Shown: piece after piece, positions 25,784 to 35,625 of the stretch
How the letters are laid out: each line of letters opens with the position of its first letter
Position numbering within the stretch: position 1 is the stretch's first letter
Assembly: GCF_041154485.1 (NCBI RefSeq)
Contig: NZ_AP028669.1
Span: 434,001-498,000 of the forward strand
Origin: Variovorax sp. V93
GTDB lineage: Bacteria; Pseudomonadota; Gammaproteobacteria; Burkholderiales; Burkholderiaceae_C
DNA: 64,000 nucleotides
Direction of reading: 5' to 3'
Position numbers and translations under genes: made by a program
Notes under the pieces: model-generated
Database searches by the model: none
Seen by the model: only the letters and a program-made list of their open reading frames with translations
What the model was told of the DNA's origin: nothing

Positions 25784-25976
25784 GGATTCTCCGGCAGAGG
25801 AAGGGTGAAACGACGCCCCGGCGCTGCGCCATGCAGCACCGAAGACACCGAACCGTTGATAGCTAAATACTTTAACCATAAACAATTCGCTGTCAACGGT
25901 GCTAGCACGAATGGTGCCAATGGTCCGTGCCGCTTCCTGGTGCGCGGGCTCCGTTTTCCGGGGCCTTTCGCCGGCT
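25784..25976 (-). promoter_or_regulatory. Promoter region of the second Liv operon, with a GTGCTAGCAC palindrome
   Basis: The AT-rich stretch 25857-25895 is a likely promoter for the minus-strand binding-protein gene. A perfect 10-bp palindrome GTGCTAGCAC lies at 25899-25908 just upstream and is a candidate operator. No regulator gene is adjacent. The rest of the gap up to the orphan atpE stop holds nothing I recognise. Confidence 0.4.
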
Positions 25977-26337
<361 letters not shown>

Positions 26338-26355
26338 CAGCGGAGCGCCGTTGCG

Positions 26356-29300
26356 TCAGGGCAATTGCGTCCAGTTCTGGTTGTTGCCGCCGTTGCAGGT
26401 CCACGTGATCAGCGCCGTGTCCTGTGCCGTCGAGCCGTTGGGCACGTCGAGACACGAACCCGAGGCGCGGTTGCGCAGCGTGCCGCCGACCAGGCTCCAC
26501 TGCGCCGTGTTGCCCACCGTGCACGCCAGCTGCACCACCGGCGCATTGGTCGTCGCGGTGCCGTTCTGCGCCAGGCACAGGCCGCTGTGCTCGGCCACCA
26601 GCTGCACGTAGCCGCCCGTGATCGAAGTCACCGTGAACCTCTCGTTGCTCGCAGTGCCGCAGGGCCACTGCACCGCCACCGTGCCGCTCGCGGTCGACCC
26701 GCCCTTGATGTTCACGCACATGGTCGGGTTGAGGTCCGAGCGCAGGCGCGTGACCACCGCCGGGGACGTGTCCAGCGAGCGCACGTACTCGCGCAGCGCT
26801 ACCACGTCCGTTGGCGGCAAACTCGATGCGTTGCCATGGCCGCTGTTCAGCACGTCCTGCAAGGTGGCCGCCTGCCCGTTGTGGAAGAAGGCCGTCGTGT
26901 TCCAGGTGCCCGAGAGCGTCGGCGTGTCGAAGCCCAAGCCCGCCAGCGGCTGGTTCATGCCCTTGCCCGACGAGAGCTGGATCGTGCCCACGTCGTGCCG
27001 CAGCCCGTCGCGGAAGGTGCCGCCGGTGTGGCAGGTGGCGCACTGCGCGGTGTTGAACACCGTCTGGCCGCGCGCCGCCTCCACGCTCAGGCTGCCGTCG
27101 CTGGCACGCGCCGGGCTGCGCATGTACTTGTTCAGCGAACTCAGGTAGGCCGCGAGATCGTCGAGTTGCGCACTCTTGCCGGCCTTGGGCGCACCCAGGG
27201 GGTCGGCCGTGGCGGCGAAGTCGGCATTGGTGAGGAAGCCGGTGCCGCCGAACTCGTTGCGGATGTCGTTCTCGAAGTCCTGCACCTCGTCGAAGTTGGC
27301 GGTCCAGTGCATCTTGCCGTGGCCCGCGCCGCGCCGGCCCTGCAGGCTGATGGTGCGCCGCAGCCCCTCGCCGCGCTGCGTGAAGTCCCACACCATGCCG
27401 TCGTCGCCGCCGTCCGCATGGCAGCTCGCGCAGGAGATGTAGTTGTCCTTGCTCATGCGCCGGTCGGAGGCGTTGTAGAACACCTGCTTGCCGCGCAGGG
27501 CCGCGGCCGCCATCGGCTCCTGCGCCACCGTCGCCACGTTCTGCAGGAAGGTCGCCGCCGCCGATTCCGACGACAGCACCAGGGCGACGTCGTGCACCGA
27601 CACCGAGCGCGCCAGGAAGTTGTTGACGAACAGCCGCTTGCGCGCCGCGTCCAGGTACAGGCCGTGGGGCGCACTGCTCGCGTTGATCTCGCCGCGCACC
27701 GTTCGGCTGTACGGGTCGACGATGGCGACGCGGTTGCCTTCCATCTGCGCCACGAAGAGGTAGTCACCGGGCGGAGAGAACAGCGCCGCGCGCGCCGGTG
27801 CGCGGTCGTCGAAGTCGATCTGCTCGTCGAACACTTCCGCGGCCGCCTGCAGGTCGACCTGCGAGAGGATGGAGCGCACGCTCTGGTCGTGCGTCAGGTC
27901 CACGCCGTCGCGGAAGCGGCCGCGCACGATGTTGTCCTTCTTCGAAGGCAGCACCGCGCGCCTGCCGTCGGGCGAGATCACCACCTGGCTCAGGTAGTTG
28001 GCCACGCCGCGCGCGCGGCTCTCGGTGTCCACCGTGGTGGTGTCCACTGGCAGCGCGATCGCGGGCATCGCGCTCATGCTCTGGAGGTTCACCTTGTGCA
28101 GCTGGCCGCCCGTCATCTTCGACTTGAAGCGCGTGACGTAGGCCACCTGCGCATCGGAGCTCACGGCGATGCCGCGCAGGTTGCCTTCGAGGGCGACCGC
28201 GCCGGTGGTGGCGCCGTTGCTCGGGTCGAAACTCATCAGCACCGACTTGCTCTCCAGCGTCAAGAGGCCCTTCGCGCCGTCAGGCGTGAAGGCCACGCCG
28301 TAGGGGCCGCTGCCGTAGGCCAGCGGCACGGTGGCCGAGAGGCTGCCATCGGCCGCGCTGAGCGCCACCAGCTTGTCCTCGCCCTGCACAGTGACCCAGA
28401 TGCGCCCGTCGGGGCCCACGGCCAGCGTCTTCGGCTCGTCGCCCACGCGCACTTCCCAGCGCTTGGCCAGGGTCTGCGCGTCGATGGCGGCGACCGTGCC
28501 GCTGTCGGGGTTGAGTGAATAGACCGAATTCGCATCGCCCGCGATGTTGGTGGTGTGCGTGGGCGCCCGCGCGGTGACCGGCATGATCACCGTGAGGTTG
28601 TAGGTGTAGAAGGTCTCGCGGCCGCTCGCGTCCTTTACCGTCAGCGTCACCGTGTAGTGGCCGGGGCGGGTATAGGTGTATGTGTAGTTCGGCTGGGTCG
28701 AATAGGCAGTCTGCGTGCCGTCGCCGAAGTTCCAGCGGAACTGCGCGCCGCTGCTGCCGAGCGTGGCCGGGTTGAACACCAGCTGGCCGTTGACGATCTT
28801 CGGTCCGCCGCCGATGCCCGGGTCACCGATGATGGCCTGGCCGCGCAGCGTGTTCACCTCGGTGTCGCTCAGCACGCGGCTGTACACGCGCACTTCCGCC
28901 AGCGTGCCCTTGAACAGGTCGGCGTTGCCCTGGATCTGGCCCAGCACCTGGAACTTGTTCGCGAGGCCCTTGGTACCCGTGAGCCCGGTGGAGGTGGTCT
29001 TCACGCCGTCGACGTAGACCGCCTGCGCGCCGGAGGCCGCGTCGCGCGTCAACACCACGTGGTGCCAGTTGCCGTCGTTCACCGCCGCGCCGGAGGCGGT
29101 GCCGGCGTCATTGCCGACCGACAGCTTGATGCGCCCGTTGCCGTCGAGCCAGCCCCAGAACACGTCGTCGGCGCCGCCGGCCTGGTCGCGCCCGAAGATG
29201 CCGGGTGCGGTCCATGAGTTCGCGCCGCCCGCCTGCGTGGTCTTCATGTAGAAGCTCAGCGAGGCGGTGCCGCCGAGCACGGTGGCCACGGAGTCGTTCT

Positions 29301-31065
29301 TCAGCGGCACGCCGGCGGTGCGGTTCGCGAAGTTCATGCCGATGCTCTCGAACGCGTCGCCCGACACCGGCGTGCCGTTGTTGCTGCCGATCTGGTCCGA
29401 GAGGTTGCCCGCCAGCGTCCAGTAGTGCTGCAGGTTGATGTCGGTCGCATTGCCGGTGTTGAAGGTCGACTTGTAGTCCGCGCCGATGGCGTTGCCCGCA
29501 TAGTCCTTGACGCCGTTGGCCGGCAGGAACACTTCATAGCTCGTGCCCGGCGACAGCGGCTGCTCGGGATGGAAGTTGATGATGCCCAGCTGCACGCTGT
29601 AGGTGCCCGCGAGCGTGTTGCCGCCCACCGGGCGCACGATGAAGGTGTTGGCGTTGACGCTCTCGGGCCGGATGTTGTCGGTCATGCCCAGGCCGATGCG
29701 CGAGGTCAGGGCCTGCTGCTTCGCGCCGTTGGCCGGCGAGACCTGTTTCACTTCGGGCCGGGTGGTGTCGGGGTCCACCGCATGCACGACGAAGCCGCTG
29801 CCCGAGCCGTGGTCGTTGCCCACGAAGACGAGGTTGCCGAACATCGCGACCTGGCCGTTGTCCGAATGCGAGAAGTTCGGATCGTCCTCGCGCAGGATGC
29901 TGCCGCGGCCCACCTCCACGTGGTTGAGCGGATTGCTCACGTCGACCTTGTGGATGCGCGTTTGCGCGCCCTGGATCACGTAGTTGTCCTGCGTGGCGCA
30001 GTACAGCTGCTCGTCGATGACCAGCCGGTTGTCCTCGGCCACGAAGCGCGAGCGGTCGCCCAGGTCATAGCTGTACATTTTGGCGCCGCTGCCGCGCGTC
30101 GAGACGTGCAGGTTCCTGCCGTCGAAGCAGGTGGCGTAGTAGAACGGCGTGGTGCCCACGATGGAATCGAGCACCTTGGGGTTGAGCGGGTCGGAGATGT
30201 CCAGGCTCGCGAATCCGCCGTTGCTTTCCATCGCGGTCAGCACCATGTGGTTGCCCATGGTGAAGATCGGACCGATCCGGAAGTTGCCGAGTTCGCCCGT
30301 GGGCACCGGGTTGGGCTTGCCGGCGCCGCGGTTCGCAACCACGGCGTTCGCGGGGTCCCTGGCATCGACGATGAAGATGCCGCGGCCCGCCGAGGCCACG
30401 TACAGGTAGGGTGCCTGCCACCAGAGCTGCCAGGCCACGTTCTCGTAGTCGCCGGCGTTGACGCCGGGCAGCGCCAGCTTCTTCACCTGCTGGATGTCGT
30501 TGATGTCGGTGAAGTCCCAGAATTCGACGCCGTTGATGCTGGGCAGAACCACGTAGGTCTTGCCGCCGATCTTCGCGGTGCCGAAGGAGTGCGTCTCGCG
30601 GAACTCCTTGGTGCGGCCCTCGGGTTCGTAGATCTTCTTGACCAGCTGGATCTGGCGCGGGTTCGACACGTCGTACAGCAGGAAGCCGCCCGGGCCCAGG
30701 CCGCTGTCCGGCGCGAAGGAGGTCAGGAAGTAGCCGTTGATCATGATGCCCGCGTTCATGCCGTAGTCCTTGCGGCCCGGGTAGGTGGCGGGCACCTCGC
30801 GCGACTCGTAGGCGTCGCTGTGCGCCGGGTCGAGCGGATGCGCCGCGCTCGTGATCATCGACACCGGCTTGAACAGCTCCGCCGATGTGTATGTGAGGTT
30901 GCCCAGGCCCGGCCCCTGCAGCGGGAGCGGGTCGGCGACGGCTTCGGAAACCGCTGCCGCCATGTTGCCAAGGGTGGTCATCGGGCTGACCCCGGTGATG
31001 GCCGCATGCGTCAGCAATGTGACGAGCGGGGCCAGGAACGCCATCAGGAAATACCGGATCTTCAT
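26356..31065 (-). CDS. Secreted mosaic di-haem c-type cytochrome with two propellers, LamG, PKD and ricin-B domains
   Basis: 1,569 residues with a signal peptide (about 1-22). In order I see: an LVIVD-like beta-propeller (about 100-430, repeats ending in DVSNP/DISDP), a Big_5-type Ig domain (437-535), a LamG/concanavalin domain (545-740, with DGNWHHVVLTRD), a PKD domain (760-827, FRWNFGDGT), a YVTN-type propeller (840-1165), then a peroxidase/MauG-like unit with two haem motifs CASCH (1212-1216) and CATCH (1342-1346), and a ricin-B-like lectin domain (1437-1569, QW and CLD repeats). Predicted to be exported and haem-loaded outside the cytoplasm, perhaps binding a glycan. The function is unknown. 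Confidence 0.85.
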   Translation of the reverse strand: MKIRYFLMAFLAPLVTLLTHAAITGVSPMTTLGNMAAAVSEAVADPLPLQGPGLGNLTYTSAELFKPVSMITSAAHPLDPAHSDAYESREVPATYPGRKDYGMNAGIMINGYFLTSFAPDSGLGPGGFLLYDVSNPRQIQLVKKIYEPEGRTKEFRETHSFGTAKIGGKTYVVLPSINGVEFWDFTDINDIQQVKKLALPGVNAGDYENVAWQLWWQAPYLYVASAGRGIFIVDARDPANAVVANRGAGKPNPVPTGELGNFRIGPIFTMGNHMVLTAMESNGGFASLDISDPLNPKVLDSIVGTTPFYYATCFDGRNLHVSTRGSGAKMYSYDLGDRSRFVAEDNRLVIDEQLYCATQDNYVIQGAQTRIHKVDVSNPLNHVEVGRGSILREDDPNFSHSDNGQVAMFGNLVFVGNDHGSGSGFVVHAVDPDTTRPEVKQVSPANGAKQQALTSRIGLGMTDNIRPESVNANTFIVRPVGGNTLAGTYSVQLGIINFHPEQPLSPGTSYEVFLPANGVKDYAGNAIGADYKSTFNTGNATDINLQHYWTLAGNLSDQIGSNNGTPVSGDAFESIGMNFANRTAGVPLKNDSVATVLGGTASLSFYMKTTQAGGANSWTAPGIFGRDQAGGADDVFWGWLDGNGRIKLSVGNDAGTASGAAVNDGNWHHVVLTRDAASGAQAVYVDGVKTTSTGLTGTKGLANKFQVLGQIQGNADLFKGTLAEVRVYSRVLSDTEVNTLRGQAIIGDPGIGGGPKIVNGQLVFNPATLGSSGAQFRWNFGDGTQTAYSTQPNYTYTYTRPGHYTVTLTVKDASGRETFYTYNLTVIMPVTARAPTHTTNIAGDANSVYSLNPDSGTVAAIDAQTLAKRWEVRVGDEPKTLAVGPDGRIWVTVQGEDKLVALSAADGSLSATVPLAYGSGPYGVAFTPDGAKGLLTLESKSVLMSFDPSNGATTGAVALEGNLRGIAVSSDAQVAYVTRFKSKMTGGQLHKVNLQSMSAMPAIALPVDTTTVDTESRARGVANYLSQVVISPDGRRAVLPSKKDNIVRGRFRDGVDLTHDQSVRSILSQVDLQAAAEVFDEQIDFDDRAPARAALFSPPGDYLFVAQMEGNRVAIVDPYSRTVRGEINASSAPHGLYLDAARKRLFVNNFLARSVSVHDVALVLSSESAAATFLQNVATVAQEPMAAAALRGKQVFYNASDRRMSKDNYISCASCHADGGDDGMVWDFTQRGEGLRRTISLQGRRGAGHGKMHWTANFDEVQDFENDIRNEFGGTGFLTNADFAATADPLGAPKAGKSAQLDDLAAYLSSLNKYMRSPARASDGSLSVEAARGQTVFNTAQCATCHTGGTFRDGLRHDVGTIQLSSGKGMNQPLAGLGFDTPTLSGTWNTTAFFHNGQAATLQDVLNSGHGNASSLPPTDVVALREYVRSLDTSPAVVTRLRSDLNPTMCVNIKGGSTASGTVAVQWPCGTASNERFTVTSITGGYVQLVAEHSGLCLAQNGTATTNAPVVQLACTVGNTAQWSLVGGTLRNRASGSCLDVPNGSTAQDTALITWTCNGGNNQNWTQLP

Positions 31066-31215
31066 CGTCGCCTCCAGGTTGTTGGAAATTCGCAGGGCAA
31101 CCCATTTGCTCGATCCCTCTCCAGTGCGCGCGCAGGACGCACCCCGGCTGGCGACGGGTGCATCGCCTGCCGTGCTGATTTCTTCTTGGTTCTGCGCCGG
31201 CGCTCGTTCTTTGTC

Positions 31216-32067
31216 TTACGTCGCGCCGCCCGATTCGTAGAGCGCCCAGGCCGCCTCGGCGCTCGCGCCGCGGTGGATCATGGCCATCAGCGCACTCACC
31301 ACCGCGGAAGGGTTGGCATGCTGGTAGACATTGCGTCCGTACACCATGCCGACGGCACCCTGGTCCAGCAGCACGCGAGAGCGCGCGAACACCTGCTGCA
31401 GGTCCTCGCGCCCGCCGCCGCGCACGAGCACGGGGCAGCGCGCGGCCTGCACCACTCGGTGGAAGTCCTTCGGGTCGCCGGTCGGGTCGGCCTTGACGAT
31501 GTCGGCGCCCATTTCGCGCGCCAGGCGCACCAGCGTGACGATCTTCTCTGCGTCGCCGTCGACCTGGTAGCGGCTGCCGGGCGTGGGCGACTGCATCACC
31601 AGCGGCTCGATCATCAGCGGCATGCCATAGCGGTCGCAGTCGGCGCGCACGCGCGCGATGTTCTGTACGCACTGGCGGAACAGGTCGGGCTCGTTGGGCA
31701 GCATGAAGAGGTTGACCACCACGCAGGCCGCGTCGCGCTGTACGGCGGGCAGCACCGGGTCGTGCTCGTTCTGGAGCTGGGCCCACATCACGCGATGCAG
31801 TGTGGCGTTGTAGGGATTGCCCATGTCGATGCGCATCACCAGCGCGGGCTTGTTGCGGCCCGGGCGGTCCTGCAGCAGGTCGGACTGGCCGTAGTTGAGC
31901 TGGATCGCATCGGGGCCGGCGGCCAGGAGCTTGTCCATGACCTGGGGCATGTCTTCCAGGCCATCGAGGAAGGAAGGTTCGTTGCACACGCCGTGGTCCA
32001 GCGCGATGTCCAGGCAGCGGCCGTTGGTGAGCAAGCGGTTGAGCCGCGCTGTCTTGTCTTTCGACAT
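31216..32067 (-). CDS. Class I aldolase of the DhnA/LsrF (DeoC/LacD) family
   Basis: 283 residues. It has the TIM-barrel motifs of archaeal-type class I aldolases: LDIALDHGVCNEP (19-31), MRIDMGN, ADIVKADPTGD with Lys192 as the likely Schiff-base residue, VLVRGGGRED for phosphate binding and GMVYGRNVYQHANP. AGGAG lies nine bases before the ATG. It ends the minus-strand operon of the polyol locus, 44 bp after the aldo/keto reductase. It probably cleaves a phosphorylated keto-sugar produced by the kinase and the GlpD-like enzyme; LsrF-type thiolysis is an alternative. Confidence 0.85.
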   Translation of the reverse strand: MSKDKTARLNRLLTNGRCLDIALDHGVCNEPSFLDGLEDMPQVMDKLLAAGPDAIQLNYGQSDLLQDRPGRNKPALVMRIDMGNPYNATLHRVMWAQLQNEHDPVLPAVQRDAACVVVNLFMLPNEPDLFRQCVQNIARVRADCDRYGMPLMIEPLVMQSPTPGSRYQVDGDAEKIVTLVRLAREMGADIVKADPTGDPKDFHRVVQAARCPVLVRGGGREDLQQVFARSRVLLDQGAVGMVYGRNVYQHANPSAVVSALMAMIHRGASAEAAWALYESGGAT

Positions 32068-32111
32068 GGGAAAGAACTCCTTGTTGGGGATGGAAAAAAG
32101 GGGAAGTGAGC

Positions 32112-33104
32112 TCAGGCGAGCGCGCCCAGGTGGCGCTTGGCCGCGCCGTCGATCAGCCGCAGCGCGTCGTCGCCCAGTTCGACCGCGCCGGCGCCCGCGT
32201 TCTCGATGGCCTGCTGGCGCACGCGTGCGCCGCACAGCGCGACAGCCACGGTGCCGCGCGCGATGGTCCACGCGATCATCATCTGGCCGAACGAACAGCC
32301 CAGCTGTTCGCGCAGTGGATCGAGCGCCTCGAAGAAGGCCTTGAGCTTCGCGCGGTTGGCTTCGCTGAAGCGCGGGTTGCTCGCGCGCTGGTCGTCGCCC
32401 TTGAACTCGCGTGCCGGATCAATGGGCCCCGCGAGCAGCCCGAGCGCCAGCGACGAATAGCCCAGCACCGCGACGTTGTGCTCGCTGCACAGGGGCGCGA
32501 GCGTCTGCTCGATCTCGCGGTCGATCAGGCTGTAGCGCTCCTGCGCCGCATCGACCGGGCCGTGGCGCAGGTATTCGGCCAGCGTCTCGGGGCTCACGTT
32601 GCTCACGCCGATGGCGCGGATCTTTCCCTGCTTCTTGAGCGCCAGCAGCGCGTCCATGGTCTCGGCCACGGGCGTGGTGCCGTCCTGCCAGTGCGTGATG
32701 TAGAGGTCGATGTAGTCGGTCTGCAGGCGCTTCAGGCTCTCTTCGCATTCATGGAAGATCGACTCGCGGCCGAGGTAGCGGTACACCGGATGCCCGTCTT
32801 CCTCGAAGAAGTGCGTGCCCTTTTGCGTGTGCCACACCAGTCCGCACTTGGTCGCGATCACGGCCTCTTGGCGGCGGCCCTTGAGGGCGGTGCCCACGAT
32901 GCTTTCGGAACGCCCCAGGCCGTAGGCCGGCGCGGTGTCGATCAGGTTCACGCCCGCATCCAGCGAGGCCTGGATCGCCACCACGGCCGCCGCGTTGTCG
33001 CCGCCGCCCCACATCCATCCGCCCATCGCCCAGGTGCCCAGGCCGATGGCCGAGCATTCGATGCCCGACGGGCCCAGCGTCGTCTTCTTCATCATCGTCT
33101 TCAT
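32112..33104 (-). CDS. Aldo/keto reductase
   Basis: 330 residues. The AKR tetrad is present: Asp56 and Tyr61 in IDTAPAYG, Lys86 in ATKCG and His138 in YITHWQD, with GVSNVSPETL and an NADP-type C-terminal region. The start ATG at 33104 overlaps the permease stop (ATGA). It is predicted to reduce or oxidise an aldehyde or sugar in the same pathway as the aldolase and kinase, for example a short aldehyde released by aldol cleavage. Confidence 0.9.
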   Translation of the reverse strand: MKTMMKKTTLGPSGIECSAIGLGTWAMGGWMWGGGDNAAAVVAIQASLDAGVNLIDTAPAYGLGRSESIVGTALKGRRQEAVIATKCGLVWHTQKGTHFFEEDGHPVYRYLGRESIFHECEESLKRLQTDYIDLYITHWQDGTTPVAETMDALLALKKQGKIRAIGVSNVSPETLAEYLRHGPVDAAQERYSLIDREIEQTLAPLCSEHNVAVLGYSSLALGLLAGPIDPAREFKGDDQRASNPRFSEANRAKLKAFFEALDPLREQLGCSFGQMMIAWTIARGTVAVALCGARVRQQAIENAGAGAVELGDDALRLIDGAAKRHLGALA

Positions 33105-34117
33105 CGCGTCGTCTTTCTCGTGTTCAGCAGGTGGTCGATGGTCACGGCCGCGAGCAGGATCAGGCCCTTGATCACGTCCTGCCAGTAGGGCGAGACGTCG
33201 AGCAGGATCAGCGAGCTGGTCACCACCGACAGCAGCGCGAGGCCCAGCACCGCGCCCAGCACGGTGCCGGAGCCGCCCTTGAGGCTCGCGCCGCCGATCA
33301 CCGCGGCGGCAATCACGTTGAGCTCCATGCCCACGCCGAAGGTGGGCGTGGCGGCGCCGAAGCGGGCCGTGTAGATCACGCCGGCCAGGCCCGCCGATGC
33401 GGAGCACAGCACCGTGACCCAGAACTTCACCCGGCCCACGCGGATGCCCGAGTAGAGCGCGGCCTTCTCGTTGCTGCCGGTGTAGAACACGCGCCGCAGC
33501 AGGGTCGAGCGGCGCAGCACGAAGTCGCTCACGACCACGATCGCCACGAAGATCAGGATCACGGCCGGAATGCCGAACAGCGTGCCCTGCCCGATGAACT
33601 TGAACTCGGCCGGCAGCGAGAACAGCGACTGCGGCGTGCCCTGCGTGAGCGCCAGGCACAGCCCGCGCACGATCACCATGAAGGCCAGCGAGGCGATGAA
33701 ATGGTTCAGCCCGATGCGCGTGACGCAGCCGCCGATCATGGCGCCGACGAGCCCGCTCGCGCCGATGGCCACCAGGCTCGCGATCCAGGGGTCCACGCCC
33801 ATCAGGAACAGCTTGCCCGTGACCACCATCGCAAAGCACACCACCGAGCCCACCGACAGGTCGATGCCGCCGACGATCAAAAGGATCGTCATGCCCACCA
33901 CCACGATGCCTTCGATCGAGAAGGACAGGAGCATGGCGCGCACGTTGTCCCAGGTGAGGAAGTAGGGCGACGCGAAGCTCATCGCCACGCACATCACCGC
34001 AATGATCAGCAGCAGGCCCATCTCGCGCATGCTCGTGAACTTGTTGGCGGGCTTCACGGGGCCGCCTCCCGATGGGCGCGGTGCCAGGCCCGCATCGAGT
34101 TGTGCCGGGTAGTTCAT
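33101..34117 (-). CDS. Sugar ABC transporter permease (RbsC-like)
   Basis: 338 residues, with a 30-residue polar N-terminus and about nine membrane helices. VVVGMTILLIVGGIDLSVGSV (near 77-97) is the BPD_transp_2/RbsC motif, followed by GLNHFIASLAFMVIVRGL and GASLKGGSGTVLGAVLG. It forms the membrane channel with the RbsA-like ATPase, whose stop overlaps its ATG. Confidence 0.92.
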   Translation of the reverse strand: MNYPAQLDAGLAPRPSGGGPVKPANKFTSMREMGLLLIIAVMCVAMSFASPYFLTWDNVRAMLLSFSIEGIVVVGMTILLIVGGIDLSVGSVVCFAMVVTGKLFLMGVDPWIASLVAIGASGLVGAMIGGCVTRIGLNHFIASLAFMVIVRGLCLALTQGTPQSLFSLPAEFKFIGQGTLFGIPAVILIFVAIVVVSDFVLRRSTLLRRVFYTGSNEKAALYSGIRVGRVKFWVTVLCSASAGLAGVIYTARFGAATPTFGVGMELNVIAAAVIGGASLKGGSGTVLGAVLGLALLSVVTSSLILLDVSPYWQDVIKGLILLAAVTIDHLLNTRKTTR

Positions 34118-35625
34118 GCCATCTCCTGTTCGCTGAGTCCGGAGGCCAGCCGCAGCAGGGCTTCCTCCGTCATTTCGTTGGAATTCAATTCGCCGGCCAG
34201 CCGGCCGTCGCGGATCACCAGTGCCCGGTCGCACAGGCCGATGATCTCGGGCAGCTCCGAAGAAATCACGATCACGCCCACACCCTGGTTCGCGAGCTCG
34301 CGCAGGATGTGGTGGATCTCCGACTTGGCGCCCACGTCCACACCGCGCGTGGGCTCGTCCATCAGCAGCACCGACGGATTGGTGGCCAGCAGCTTGGCAA
34401 TGGCCACCTTCTGCTGGTTGCCGCCCGACAGGCTGGACACCTCGATGGCCACGCCGTCCGACTTGAGCTTGAGCCTGGCGCCCAGTTCCCGGGCCAGGCG
34501 GTGTTCGGCCGAGCGCTGCAAGAGGCCCCAGCCGGAGCTCACGCGCCGCAGCGCCATCGACGAGATGTTCTGCGCGATCGGCAGGTCGAGAAAAACACCC
34601 GCCGCCTTGCGGTCTTCGCTGAGGTAGGCAATGCCTTCGCGCAGCGCATCGCTGTACTTGCGGATGGAAAGCGTCTTGCCGTTCAGGCGCACCGTGCCTT
34701 GCGTGGCGGCGCGCAGGCCGCACAGCGTTTCGGCCAGTTCGCTGCGTCCGGCACCCATGAGGCCGGCAATGCCGAGGATCTCGCCGCGCTGGAGCGCGAA
34801 CGAGATGCCGTGCACGCGCTCGCCGTCGGCGATGTCCACCGCCTCGAGCACAGGCTCGGACGATCCGGTGGTCTCTTGCTTGGGCGGGTAGTAGTTGCCG
34901 AGGTCGCGCCCCACCATGCGGCGCACCAGCTCGTCCGCGCTCAGGCCGGACAGCGGCCCGCAATGCACGTTGCGCCCGTCGCGCAGCACGGTGACGCGGT
35001 CGCAGTGCGTGAATATTTCCGCCATGCGGTGGCTGATGTAGATGATGCCGATGCCCTGGGTCTTCAGGTCGTGCAGCACGCGAAAGAGGGCGGCCGACTC
35101 GTTGTCGGTGAGCGCGGCGGTGGGCTCGTCGAGGATCAGCACCTTGCAGTCCAGCGTGAGCGCCTTGGCGATCTCCACCAGCTGCTGGCTGGAAATGCTC
35201 AGTTCGCTCACGAGGGCGGCGGGGTCGATCTCCTGCCCGAGCCGCGCCAGCACCCGGGCGGCGCGCGCGTTCAGGCTGGCGTAGTTCATCCAGGCCTGCC
35301 GGCCGGCGTTGATCTCCGGCATGAAGATGTTCTCGGCCACCGTGGCGTCGGCGCACAGCGCGATCTCCTGGTGCACCAGGCCGATGCCCAGGCGCATTGC
35401 ATGCGCCGGGCCGTCGATCACCACCTTCTCGCCATTGAGCAGGATGTCGCCTTCGTCGGGACGGTGGATGCCGTCGATGATGTTCATCAGCGTCGACTTG
35501 CCCGCGCCGTTCTCGCCGCACAGGGCGTGGATCTCGCCCGCCTGCAGCGAGAAGTCCACGCCCGAAAGCGCGCGCGAAGCGCCGAAGCGCTTGCTGATGC
35601 CGCGCAGTTCGAGCAACGTGCTCAC
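34114..35625 (-). CDS. Sugar ABC transporter ATPase with two nucleotide domains (RbsA-like)
   Basis: 503 residues from a GTG start at 35625, which overlaps the stop of the binding-protein gene (GTGA). The first ATPase domain has GENGAGKST, SISSQQLVEIAKAL and LILDEPTAAL. The second has the degenerate Walker A GLMGAGRSE typical of RbsA/MglA C-terminal halves, then LSGGNQQKVAIAKLL and LLMDEPTRGVDVG. It energises import of the sugar or polyol bound by the upstream gene product. Confidence 0.93.
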   Translation of the reverse strand: MSTLLELRGISKRFGASRALSGVDFSLQAGEIHALCGENGAGKSTLMNIIDGIHRPDEGDILLNGEKVVIDGPAHAMRLGIGLVHQEIALCADATVAENIFMPEINAGRQAWMNYASLNARAARVLARLGQEIDPAALVSELSISSQQLVEIAKALTLDCKVLILDEPTAALTDNESAALFRVLHDLKTQGIGIIYISHRMAEIFTHCDRVTVLRDGRNVHCGPLSGLSADELVRRMVGRDLGNYYPPKQETTGSSEPVLEAVDIADGERVHGISFALQRGEILGIAGLMGAGRSELAETLCGLRAATQGTVRLNGKTLSIRKYSDALREGIAYLSEDRKAAGVFLDLPIAQNISSMALRRVSSGWGLLQRSAEHRLARELGARLKLKSDGVAIEVSSLSGGNQQKVAIAKLLATNPSVLLMDEPTRGVDVGAKSEIHHILRELANQGVGVIVISSELPEIIGLCDRALVIRDGRLAGELNSNEMTEEALLRLASGLSEQEMA

